Source: Owenia fusiformis (taxonomy: Eukaryota; Annelida; Polychaeta; Sabellida; Oweniidae). Taken from it: a stretch of DNA of 64,000 nucleotides. The notes under the pieces were generated by a model. That model did not search any database. It was not told the DNA's origin and saw nothing but the letters and a program-made list of their open reading frames with translations. Location: positions 13,104,196 through 13,168,195 of the forward strand of contig CAIIXF020000004.1 in the NCBI GenBank assembly GCA_903813345.2, written 5' to 3'. This document shows, piece by piece, positions 52,901-63,784 of the stretch. The number at the start of each line of letters is the position of its first letter. Position 1 is the first letter of the stretch. The position numbers were made by a program, and so were the translations under genes.

Positions 52901-55900
52901 TAATTTCAACTGACAAAAATTTTGAAAATTGAAACGATCCCAACTTTCACATGAGATTATTTGTGTTCTCGCTGCAAGTACCGGCCATGGAATGCTTTCA
53001 TTTTAACCTTTGGTGATTGTGTAACATGCATGCATCATTCTTACCTTCGAAAGCTGGCAGTACGGCTCCCAAGTTGCTTTTAAGCAGCAATATTCTTGAA
53101 CTTGGAACTGTCCTCCATGTTGATTTCGACGCGGGAATTCCTCTATTTCTATTGGTTGATAGAACAGAATACGATAAAAAGCCGAACGAGAAATACATCA
53201 AATTTGCGAACGATGTACTTTCCGTTTGTAACGCTCGCCCTTGTTGAAAGGGACTAAAATTTTTGTCCCGAGGTCTGACAAATCGCCGGAAGAGTGGAGT
53301 TTTAGTCAATTTACCGATAATTCGCAAACTTTAGTCCCGGTGTAAAAGGGTAGGAGGTCCTATCAAATTATGGTCCTACTTTCCATTGATTTATATGGTG
53401 ACCTAAATACAACTCTCCCTTATTATCGTATCCACAATCAGGGCCAGTAAGGGCCTTTAAGAAAGGGGACCATAATCCCCAGGGGACCATAATTTCTTTT
53501 ACACCGGCAAGCTCCAGAGGAAGTCGACATGGACATCTATGAAGTTCAGAGGAAGAAAATATGGAATTTTATAACTCTGAGAGGAATAATACATGGAAAC
53601 TTCCAATTTTGAGAGGAAATTGACATGGAAAAAATGCTCAAAAAGGGGGTCTTTGGCGCGGCACATAGGTATTAAGAGGTATATTGGAATGAACCCCCCG
53701 GGACAGAACGTCAGACTTTTGTCAGCAATAACCCATGGCAAAATTACAACGTCGGAGAAACGTTTTCTTTACATCATATTTCCACTCTCACTCTCAATTA
53801 CCACGTTAAGTTCATCTGTGTGAGCCAACATATGCCTGTGCCTCCACCGATCAGTATTTAAAGTTACCACAACTCGAGGCATACATGTATATTCGTTATA
53901 TATTTAACATTTACTTCACGTCACAAATTAAACGAATTTGTTGAGACCACAACGTCTTTGTCACGTTCTTTTTCACATACATGTATATGTATTTTTCACG
54001 TTTAAACCCCGTTTCGTCAACGTCAAAATTAACTGTTTCGACAACGTTGCAAATAAACCAATTTCGTGAGGACATAGCGTCTTTTTGTAACGTTTCCTGC
54101 ACTTACAAATATTTTTTTACATTTCAATTGAAAACACGTTTCGACAACGTTGAAATTAACCGTTTGCACTACGTTGAAAATGAACCATTTTGGTCAGAAA
54201 ATGACGTCTTTGTAACGTGTGTTACAATTACAAATATTTTTCACATTCAAACCATGTTTTGACAACGTTACAATTAGCCATTTTCACTACGTGGCAAATG
54301 AACCAATTTGGTGGGAAAACAAGGACTTTGTAACGTTTCCTAGACTTACAATTATCTTTCACATTTAAAACACGTTACGACAACGTCAAATTTTACTGTT
54401 TATATTACGTAGCAAATGTAACAATTTGGTGAGAACTGCAACGTCTTTGTAACGTTTTCTACACTTACAAATATCTTTCACATTTAAAACACGTACGTTA
54501 CGACAACGTCAAATTTTACCGTTTACATTACGTAGCAAATGTACCAAATTTGGTGAGAACGCAACGTCTTTGTAACGTTTTTTACACTTACAAATATCTT
54601 TCACATTTAGAACACGTTACGACGACATCAAATTTTACCGTTTATATAACGTAGCAAATGAAACAATTTGGTGAGAACTGCAACGTCTTTGAAACTTTTT
54701 CTACACTTACAAATATCTTTCACATTTAAAACACGTTACGACAACGTCAAATTTTACCGTTTACATTACGTAGCAAATGTACCAAATTTGGTGAGAACAC
54801 AACGTCTTTGTAACGTTTTTTACACTTACAAATATCTTTCACATTTAGAACACGTTACGACAACATCAAATTTTACCGTTTATATTACGTAGCAAATGAA
54901 ACAATTTGGTGAGAAGTGCAACGTCTTTGTAACGTTTTCTACACTTACAAATATCTTTCACGTTTAAAACACGTTACGACAACGTCAAATTTTACCGTTT
55001 ACATTACGTAGCAAATGTACCAAATTTAGTGAGAACACAACGTCTTTGTAACGTTTTCTACACTTACAAATATCTTTCACATTTAAAACACGTTACGACA
55101 ACGTCAAATTTTACCGTTTTTATTACGTAGCAAATGAAACAATTTGGTGAGAAGTGCAACGTCTTTGTAACGTTCTCTACACTTACAAATATCTTTCACG
55201 TTTAAAACACGTTACGACAACGTCAAATTTTACCGTTTACATTACGTAGCAAATGTACCAAATTTGGTGAGAACACAACGTCTTTGTAACGTTTTCTACA
55301 CTTACAAATATCTTTCACATTTAAAACACGTTACGACAACGTCAAATTTTACCGTTTATATTACGTAGCAAATGAAACAATTTGGTGAGAACTGCAACGT
55401 CTTTGTAATGTTTCCTGCACTTACAAATATTTTACACATTTAAAAAACGTTACGACAACATTAAATTTTACCGTTTATATTACGTTGCAAATGAACCAAA
55501 CTGGTAAAAATTCAACGTCATTGTTACGTTTTTCACACCAGCACAAATTTCGAACTTTACTAACACATTACTACAACGTCATTTTTTAACCATCCACCGA
55601 CGTTTTGCTGAATGTCACAATTTTACGTTGCTTTGACGTTTATATAACGGAAATATACAACGTCTCCAGTGAACTTATATACCACATATGAGTGACGTTA
55701 CATGGACGTCACTGTTTGCTGGGTAGTCCCTATTCTTACTTTTGTAAATGGATTCTACTAATAGAATCAACTTGTTGAATCAACTTGTTGAGACTAGATC
55801 CACATGAGATATCCTGGGAAAATGAGGATTAATTTTGTATCCGTCCCTAAGATGATGATATGCAGCTTAGGCTGTGTACAGGGTGTCCCGAAAGTATGCC

Positions 55901-58900
55901 CCCCATAGGCAGACATATACCAGTGTTGTCAAAGTATGTGTCATATATCATTTTAAAGCTTATCCAAAGTTACATTGATTTGCCAAGTATCATGCATGGT
56001 TCAACTCTCAAATGTGAAAAAAGTACAGGCATTACAAAATTAAGTGTCCGGTCAAAATTAAGTTCAATTTTACACCAAAACATTAGTCAAGGTGTCCTCC
56101 CGGGCCATCTTAACAGCAGCAATTCTTTCCGGGTCGGACGGATATTGAGTTGGAAAAAGAGAACGGTGAGGGTGGAAACTCTGAGGAAACTCTTCTGAAG
56201 TCCCTTAACAGGTTTTAAGAGGGTTATAAAATTCCACACCCCTATTTGAAGGGATTCTGAGGTCATATCTGAAAATAATTGCTGATGTTAACATAGCCAA
56301 GGGGGGACATATTGACTAGTAATGTGGTGTAAAATTGAACTTTATTTTGACAAAACACTAACAAATTACTGTAACTTTTTCCCATTTAGGAGTTAAACCA
56401 TGATACCTGGCAAATCAATAAACTTTAAGGTGATATATGACACATACTATGGGGCCACTGCAATATGTCTGCCTAGGGGGGGGCATACTTTCGGGACACT
56501 CTGTATATCCCCGGGCCCATGTTAAGTCAATATACCCTTGATCACTCATTTTATCAGAAGAACTAAAGTTGATCGAATCTTAACAAGTACATTCGTGTTG
56601 AATAGCATAGCTAAAATCAATGTTAAATCGTAAGAATTTAAGTTCTTTAACAGGGCATTGGGCTTACTTTTTAGAACTTTTATGAGGCCCTATTTAAGAA
56701 ACATTGCAATGTGAATATATGCTAACTCGAACACGGAGCAAATTAAATAAGCTTTATTCTTTACCTTCTCTCCCTGTAACTGTTGCACCACCTGGGGGCA
56801 TCAGCACGCAGTCTTCAGTGTACAGGTTACCCAAATCTTCAAAGTTCTTGGCATTGAAGGCTGTCATAAACTTGGAATTGTTAGCCTCAACTTCAGCTTT
56901 TAAATCTACAACACACAGTAGGACAAATAAAGATATCAAAAAATCAAAACAAGTATATCATATATTTAAATGTTGCTTAGTTTTGGCAACTAAATCAGAA
57001 AATCACACATGGAATCCCAGTCTCTTTATCTCAGTATTATCTCTTTTTACATGTAGCAGGATTATCTACTTCTGCAGAGTTCACAAATACTATAATAGTA
57101 TGGGGAATCTGGCTCATTAATTCAATCAATTTTATAGTATCATATGCCACAATTTAATAGTTCCAGATACAACTAAAACACATTCCTAGTAATATTACGT
57201 AATAACTATGTAGTTTTGGTTTAGTTTAGTGTCAACCTAAAACTCGAATTCTGAGGATGGTTAAAATGGCTCATTTCACAGGATCAGGTTCTGCCCCGTG
57301 GTCATATCAGCTTTGACTTTTCAGTAGCTTGTACCTACAGTAGTAAAATAGCCCTGCGCTGAAGATTTTATACTCTACATAAGGATTGCATTGTTTATTA
57401 ATGTTTATCATGTTCAATCTGACCCACTGACCCATCGAACACAAACCTTAATAGAAAGATTCGCACATGTAAAGTCTGTTACCTTCAAAGGCAAGCAGAA
57501 ACCTGAAATATAAGGAATATAAATAATATTGTACAATAACATATAGAAAAGTATATTCATATTGCACACGAATGACATTTGTATATGTTGGATTGCTTGT
57601 GCTTATATTTTGATGCTTCTCTACCATATAGATTTCTTAATTTTCAGGTTCAACTGCTTGCCTTTGAAGCAGTGTAACAGACTGTACCGGCAGTTCAGTA
57701 CCAACATATTTATCAAATCATTATTTCTAGTTAAAGGTCAAAACGATAAGATGCAGTCCAAGTACTGTTCCCACTGCATGACCGTCATTTCTGACCATAC
57801 TGTTCTGTACCTTCTGCAGGCCTGTCAACTGTCCCGCAATCTGCGTATTTGTCACGCATTTGCTGAAGAATTTGAAGTCACGCCAGTTATTTTTGCGTGA
57901 CATAAAATGTCACGCAAATACGCATTTTACCTGGTAATTGTCAAGCAAAAATGTTTCTGTAGAAAAATTTCTAAAAAAGATCGTCTACACAGCAAAAATA
58001 CGAACGCCGGAAAAAAATGTACGCATTTCGTTCGGACTTTTCACGCGAATTACGTATATGTCACGCATTCTGTTCGAAATTTTTCGTACCTACCCCCCCC
58101 CCCCCCCCCCCCCCCCCGTTGATGGATGTTTGAAACGAGAGCGTAGCGAGCTCGAAAAATTTGAGGTGTTCAAAATTTGGCAAGATGTAATAAAATTTAA
58201 ACCAAGGTGTTCAAAATTTGGATCAAGGTGTTCAGATTTGGACCAAGGTGTCCACATTTTGAGGGGAGGTGTTCAACATTTCCAAGTCACTCATGTTAGG
58301 TGTTCCCAAGTTGACAGGCCTGCTTCTGGGTGATACCTACTAATTAATTGCGATAGAAAATCGACTACACATTCATTTACAGTAAAATTTTAAATGTTAG
58401 TAACTACTTTGAATTTAAAAAATAAGCAATCAAAGGACCATATTGAAGCAGTATATGTAAAAATAGAAACATTTATACATGTCCTAACTTTTGTATATTT
58501 TGGTTTGTTTTGTAGTTTAGCTATCATAGCTGTGCCCTCTTATATTTTGATGCTTCTCCGCCATGTTATTTTCGGAAAAAATTGACATGGCTGAAACTCC
58601 CTAAATTACAGAAGGTCACAGCTTTACTGCACATTATACATAACTATCTCAAATATACAAAAGTTAGGACAAGTACAATGTACATAGGTTTCTATTTTTT
58701 TATATACTGTTGTAATATAGTCATTTGATTGCTTATTTTTTAAATTCAAAGTAGTTCCTAACATTTAAAATTTTACTGTAGTATATAGTTCAAACTGTAG
58801 TAGTTTTTAGTACTACAGATTACTTCTAGCTGAGACTAACATAAACATTTTATGTTAGTCTCAGCTTCTAGTAACTACAGTTAAACTACCTACCTGCCAT
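43947..58900 (-). CDS. DUF4440/SnoaL-like (NTF2 fold) small protein, 4 coding exons, 125 aa
   Basis: The coding exons are 58894-58900 (seven bases, M-A and one base), 56765-56905, 44196-44349 and 43947-44022 with stop TAA. Phases match at all junctions. The protein starts MADLKAEVEANNSKFMTAFN and carries GNLYTEDCVLMPPGG, TVTGRE, VATVTLEVDDVIGQGNDVV, RFTMKTAEG, FIVVWKRINGQLYLHWDCFN. The order matches the DUF4440 family of about 125-residue NTF2-like proteins; most members have no known reaction, and some SnoaL relatives are cyclases or isomerases, so I assign no enzyme activity. The 12.4-kb intron between exons 2 and 3 holds an 11-kb transposon-like element. An AATAAA lies 29 bases past the stop. 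Confidence 0.88.
44721..47960. repeat. Satellite array, exact 190-bp unit, about 17 copies
   Basis: The word tggtaacgtt starts at 45101, 45291, 45481, 45671, 45861, 46051, 46241 and 46431, then continues at 46811, 47001, 47191 and 47381, always 190 bp or a multiple apart (46621 reads cggtaacgtt). Units differ by a few bases. Nine ACGT tetranucleotides occur per unit. The last units near 47570-47960 decay. Confidence 0.95.
48525..49243. mobile_element. MITE-like element with central palindrome
   Basis: The ends are aacccctaaacggtta and taactgtttaggggtt. The centre (about 48935-49040) is a near-perfect palindrome around tcgggaaatatgtgtatatc. Related words occur near 36325-36420 and 35940-36020. 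Confidence 0.6.
49560..51190 (-). other. Cluster of short spliceable open stretches, unassigned
   Basis: On the minus strand four segments have clean AG/GT borders or termini: about 51070-51170 and 50595-50675 (duplicated, both with a HDNPE-like peptide), 50074-50174 (tttcag to gtaagt, stop-containing in all frames) and about 49560-49650 (ends FEKTFGK and stop). They do not join into a recognised protein. They could be a decayed gene carried by the 11-kb element or a non-coding transcript. Confidence 0.25.
50590..51180. repeat. Tandem duplication, about 480-bp period
   Basis: Shared words include ctcagggttatcatgg and acctgattag, once near 50600 and again near 51070. Confidence 0.55.
51400..52150. 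other. Repeat-derived intron DNA
   Basis: This contains a cccgtagccaggattt stretch, a common invertebrate-repeat word, and at 51920-52110 a segment resembling 58380-58580. No exon seen. Confidence 0.4.
52153..52553. mobile_element. Foldback element (family member 2)
   Basis: Same family as 32531-32985 (gaaacggttcattttgg, caaaatgtcggaacgtcg). The right arm is shorter here. Confidence 0.65.
53337..53507. mobile_element. MITE, 171 bp (copy B)
   Basis: Inverted relative to 25730-25902, with ends ccggtgtaaaag and cttttacaccgg. Confidence 0.75.
53880..55660. repeat. Second ACGT-rich array, about 120-bp unit
   Basis: Repeats of acgacaacgtcaaatttta, ttacgtagcaaatg and caacgtctttgtaacgttt recur about every 120 bp. 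Alternate units differ (gtaccaaattt or gaaacaattt), giving a dimer of about 240 bp. About five ACGT per unit. Confidence 0.9.
55879..56503. mobile_element. Mariner-type MITE/foldback with TA flanks
   Basis: The left end is TA then cagggtgtcccgaaagta; the right end is tactttcgggacactctg then TA. Long inverted arms (for example gtgtcatatatcattttaaag and its inverse) make the whole element a foldback. Non-coding. Confidence 0.75.
57817..58322. mobile_element. 506-bp element with CAGGCCTG ends and CTTCTG duplication
   Basis: The ends are inverted: caggcctgtcaac at left and gttgacaggcctg at right. The six bases cttctg occur on both flanks (57811-57816 and 58323-58328), a target-site duplication. 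Inside is a C homopolymer of about 30 bases near 58087-58118. It lies in the first DUF4440 intron. Confidence 0.75.
58377..58782. mobile_element. Foldback element, about 400 bp
   Basis: The outer words are acagtaaaattttaaatgtt and its inverse; the family also occurs at 51920-52110. Confidence 0.65.
58824..58871. repeat. Short palindrome
   Basis: cttctagctgagactaacat is followed by an 8-base loop and its inverse. It lies in the first intron about 25 bases past the donor of the seven-base first coding exon of the DUF4440 gene. Confidence 0.6.
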
Positions 58901-59171
58901 ACTGATCCTGAGTAGCTTGACACAGTTCTGTAGTTAAAAACTTGGACTTTGTTTTGTACAGCGATCTCCCTTCTTCTTAGTGCGCTATCTACAATGTGCC
59001 TAAATGCTCCCACTGTATTCAGCTGCTGTTTAAAATCACAGCTTAGAGTTGTACATAGGCCTACGTGAACATATACAATCATTTATAACATATTACATCA
59101 TATCATATCATAATATAAACAGTAGTGGAGTCAGACTATAAAACCAACATACTATACAGTTTTGACCGGAG

Positions 59172-60419
59172 CATACCTGCCAACCTACCGTATTTTACGG
59201 GAATCTACCGTAAATTTTTTTTTTACAAACTGCCGTAAAAAATTACCATGTTTTCCCGTAAAAATAAGCTACCGTAATTTTACCGAAATCTACCGCAAAA
59301 TATTTTATTATAATTCGATTTTTCTCAATAAGAACGGCCGTAAAATAAACCGTAAATATTTGAAAATCTACCGTATTTCTGCTGAAATTAACGGTATTAT
59401 TGTTCAAACCAATACCGTAAAATCTATTGTTATTGTTTGTAAATTCTGAAAAATTGAAGTCTTCGCATATCCCGTATTGCCCTTAGTAATATTATATTAC
59501 AACCCGAAAATAAATAGGTTGTGGCACGTCTGTGACAGTGGTTATTGCGTACTTAGTAAGTAACTCAGTAAGCTAGCGTGTAATCAGTCAACACGGCACT
59601 TGGGAGTATCATGATGCAAAAACACCGTGTTCAACGTGTACCACAGGTTCTACTGTACTATAAAAACTAAAGTGTTCAAATTGTTAGTCTGTTTATAGAA
59701 GACTTCCATGATTGCTGTGTTAGAAAAGCATTCTTTTATTATATTTTCATTGAAATGTGTCAAAATCTATGCAAAATCAGTTTTTTAAATCTACCGCAAA
59801 AACTACCGCATTTTTTCAAAATCTTCCGCTAAGCTACCGTTTTTTCAAATATCTACCGCAAAACTACCGCATTTTTTAAAATCTACCGTAAAACTACCGC
59901 ATTTTTCAAACACTTCCGAAAAAGTACAATTTTTTAATAATCTACCGAAAAAACCGCCGATTTTTTCAAAATTAACAGTAAAACTACTGCATTTTTCAAG
60001 TCAAGCTATGTGGTTGATCAAAAAAAACTACCGCAAACTTTTGGTCTTTGGTTGGCAGGTATGTCTTAGTATCATTACTGCGTATTTTTTTTTTTATTTT
60101 TATCAAAATCTACTTGAATACTACCGCATTTTACAAATTCCTTCGCAAAACTACAGTTTTTCAAAATTCTACCGCAAAACTACCGCATTTTTTCAAAATC
60201 TACCGTAAAACTACCGCATTTTTCAAAAACTTTCGAAAAAGTACGTTTTTTTATAATCTACCGAAAAAACTACCGAATTTTTTTCAAAATTTACCGTGAC
60301 TGCATTTTTGTCGAAAAATACCGCTAAAACTACCGCATTTTGAAAAAATATACCGCAAAAATATCCGCAATTCCAAAAAACTACCGCAAATTTTTGGCCG
60401 TCTTAGGTTGGCAGGTATG
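59172..60419. repeat. ACCGCAAAA-type tandem array bounded by inverted ACCTGCCAACCT ends
   Basis: The left end is catacctgccaacct and the right end aggttggcaggtatg. Between them units near 30 bp repeat ctaccgcaaaactaccgc. A second right-end-like word occurs near 60049-60065, so the element may be internally duplicated. It lies between the two divergent genes. Confidence 0.7.
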
Positions 60420-61500
60420 TCTAAGTATCAATACTGCGTATTATTATTTAGGTTACGTGTCGACAGTCGAAGCGGTGTAAAATTGAACTGGCCCAGTTGA
60501 TAGGATAGTGTATAGGATAGGATAGTGGATAGTAGGGCTCGAAAATGTTGCACGTACATTGAGCCCCATGTTAATCAATCTTTCACTAAGACCCCTTATA
60601 GAACAGTTCTAGAGCAATAAAGTCAATCTTCCGGATTTTGCCTAGTTTTAAAAACATCTATTAGCCGCCGTTATAAATCACCATCAATACTAAATTGCAA
60701 TTGTCCTTTTCTGAAAAGGTACATAAGATTTTTTTGTATTGCAGATTTTTAAAATTGATATTTTGTCTTTTAAAAAAGAGGCTCGTTCCTCAAAAAAATC
60801 TATAAAAAAATTAGAAAAAAGTATTGACTAGTGGCCCAAAATAACACAGATGCTTTGAAAAGATATGCTCCAAAGTGGAATGTTGTTAGAGGTAAAAATG
60901 CATGTGATCAAAAAGTAAAACAATTTTAGCCCATCCCAACGGCCCCAGAGTTAAACAAGTTGGCTAAATTTTAATAAAAATACATCTACTGACTTTGGCT
61001 GAAAGTATAGGCTTAATATTAAAGATTTTATTATTGGACAATGAAAAATATTTTCTTAAATATTTAAAGTTTGATTGTAAAGAGGTAAGCTTATATTTTA
61101 TTATTTCTAAGCATAGGAAAGTATAATCATATGTATCAACAGGGGGGGCTCAACTTTTTGCAAGTTTTTTAAGTCGTGCCACCCTTGAGTGACACTTTTG
61201 GTGTAAAATCCCGGTGATTTGTGGTAGAGGGGCAATGTAATGATAGTCGGAAGTTGATGCAAATAAATATAAAATTCATTAAAAATTATAGTTACGTTGT
61301 TACTTGGAAACAATTGTAAAATATCCGGAAATCAGACAAGTAAGTTCACACTGGGTGTCCATGCAAATGACTCCTCTTTCGACTTCGTGCTATAAAAAAG
61401 GTTGCAGATATTAGGGTTAGTCTTGGGTGAGAATAAAGATTATAGCAAGAAAACTATTAGACTTTCTGCGATAACTAATGTTTTCTCGATTATGGCCGCA
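60420..61500. other. Intergenic, no clear feature
   Basis: AT-rich sequence between the ACCGCAAAA array and FIS1. It should contain the FIS1 promoter, but I see no certain core element. Confidence 0.4.
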
Positions 61501-61606
61501 AAACTAAAACTGAAATTACTTGAAAACGAACCAATGTAAATTACGTTCGCTATTTGAACGTATTTCTATACTTGGCGTCTCATGGCACTCTTCAAACCAG
61601 AAGAAA

Positions 61607-63584
61607 ATGGAAGAAATTTTAGAAGGAATCACTTCTGAGGCTGAAATCAAGGTAATATACATGCTTGTTGTATCCTGTTTTCACCTATATAATTTACAAT
61701 ATATTTGTATCGAACCAGCTGCTAAATTGTCATGAAAAGCTACTGTACGTCGACATAAAATCTCACATTTTGATATTTTTTTTTTCATCGCTCTGCCTCT
61801 CGATCTAAGTTTAGATTGTTGATGATGTGATTCATATATCGTGCTCTGACTATGAATCAACTTATGGATCAACAATTAAGTTTTATAACAAATTCGAACA
61901 TAACTGTGTTCACGCCTTCTATAAACTGTAAACAAAGTCAATGCTTTAGCTGGGTTATATTCGAGATCAATCACCCAGTTAATACGTGTAATGTGTAACG
62001 TCATAACGGTGGGTCGTAGTAATGGCGGACCATGATGAATATTCGAAACAATTTGGTGAGTTTTCATGTTCGAATCGTAATATAGACCTCAGAGCAGGGT
62101 TACTAGTTTCGAATAACACCCAGCTGGTCTCGGCACAAAAGCTTTCGAACCCCTCACTCCCTTTGGTCGTTCGGGGTACAGAAAACGTTTGTGCCGAGAC
62201 CAGCTGGGTGTTATTCGAAACTAGAAACCCTGCTCTTTGGTCTATATTTCTTAATTAATGTATGCAAGAATGCTCCAAATTCAACCCACACTTGAAAGTA
62301 ACTTGATGCATGGTCTTCTTGGCTGCTTACAATACAAAGTGCAAATGCAGCCTAATTTGATTTGATATCTTTTGGATCATACGTTATTCGAATCAATTGA
62401 CCCTTCCTAGTGCACTTTAACTGTGTCATCACAGTTATGGTTAATTCTTGCATCATCTCTTAGACTCATCCACAAATGATTGTAAACCATCCAACTTCCA
62501 AGATTTCAATAACTTTATCACTAGTTAGTATAACACAGCAAACCTAGTCTGGACCTTGTTTCTTATCTGACCTATCTTGTGGCCCCACTAGGTTTAGCTT
62601 TTTAGCATATTCCTCCATACACATGAGTGGGCAAGAATTTTTGGTATGCACTTGTAACTGAGACCGTCATAATGTTAGTCTCAGCTTGTAATAATTCATG
62701 AATTTTGTGATGTTACTCATTAAAAAAATGAGATCGAAGCAAGCATACATACTTTATGAATAAAAACACATCATCCCATATCCCCCGTGTCCTTTTTCAT
62801 GTTTAATTTCAAATGTTTTGGAGACGGCTTTGGGAAAAGCTGGCTCAGTTGTGGGAACATCGAAATGGCAAATCGTGTCAATAAACAAACTGCATTTGAC
62901 ACACTGTATGAAACACCATTGACAAGGACAGTAAACAAGCTGCATGTTATTCTCTATTTAATATTCCTTGGAATACGTCAGATGGCTATCATATATCATT
63001 CAACAACGATTTCTTTTCACACAAAAAGTTAAGGCGGCTGATGGGAAAATATGTTTCAATAATTGATTAGAATAGTCACATTTTACAATTACATTTACTA
63101 CATTTTACTTTTTACGATTACTTTTAATGTCAAGTATCTGTCACATATTATTGAGGAAAATTGGTTTCAATCGATCCAGAATGTACGATGCATGAATGCA
63201 TGGCTTTGAAATTAAACCCAATCTCACCCCAAGAAAAGTCAATGCATTAAGCCAGATGGGGTTTAAATTGTTGGTCTACAGACATGGTTGACTAATATGT
63301 CAACAAACTTTTTCACGATAAGACACATCTTTCTATTAGATAGGTTGCTTAGTCTTTATGGTTGACAAAACAAAGCTAATACTGTAGTTATATGAGTGAA
63401 TATGAAGTAGTGGTTTCTGTACTGTACTGTTTTTCGTAATTTATTTTACAGAAATTTGAGAAAGTGTTCGTTGACCAGAGTGCCAAAGGACCCCCTAGCC
63501 ACGATGCACAGTTTAACTATGCCTGGTGCTTGATAAGGTCCAGGAACCAAACAAATATCAAACAAGCTATTCCACTGCTTGAGG
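61607..63584 (+). CDS. FIS1: Mitochondrial fission 1 protein, exons 1-2 (3' part off window)
   Basis: Exon 1 (61607-61651) encodes MEEILEGITSEAEIK and ends at a gtaata donor. Exon 2 (63452-63584), after ttttacag, encodes KFEKVFVDQ, DAQFNYAWCLIRSRNQ and IKQAIPLLE, ending at gtaagg. The YAWCLIRS block and the position of the LLE helix are diagnostic of FIS1, the tail-anchored TPR-like adaptor of the outer mitochondrial and peroxisomal membranes that takes part in fission and mitophagy. The joined part covers helices 1 to 3; the rest of the TPR core and the C-terminal anchor lie to the right. The N-terminal arm matches the usual length. Confidence 0.93.
62079..62250. repeat. Long near-perfect hairpin in FIS1 intron 1
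   Basis: Arms of about 75 bases (left from 62079, right to 62250) include gaataacacccagctggtct and its exact inverse. The loop is about 15 bases. Non-coding. Confidence 0.85.
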
Positions 63585-63784
63585 GTAAGGATACATTCAG
63601 TACAATAAATTCCCTTAATTATTTGAAAAAAAATCCTTGGGACTTTCCTCCAATACCCTTTCTATGTGTTACTTTGCATAATGGGAATCTGGAAAAGAAC
63701 ATGGATAAATGTCAATTTAAATTATTTCTGAAAATCTACAATATGTGGTTTTGTTCGGATATATGTCTCATTTCATTCTGAACA

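Larger units (their letters stand above)
44666..55723. mobile_element. 11-kb TA-flanked element with ACGT-rich subterminal satellites
   Basis: The left end is TA then cccagctaaca; the right end, inverted, is cccagcaaaca then TA. Each end carries a tandem array rich in ACGT (separate entries). The middle, 48200-53880, holds other repeats and a few short minus-strand open stretches but no recognised transposase. The matching ends and TA flanks favour one large DNA transposon; two adjacent elements cannot be ruled out. It fills most of the DUF4440 intron. Confidence 0.6.

Noticed and set aside
53017-53247. A 76-codon plus-strand open frame in the 11-kb element
   Set aside because: No known motif, no splice context and no second copy; treated as chance.
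57484-57503. A possible 20-bp microexon in the DUF4440 first intron
   Set aside because: It has ag/gt borders, but the same sequence recurs inverted near 57650, so it is part of a repeat, and adding it would break the phase between exons 1 and 2.
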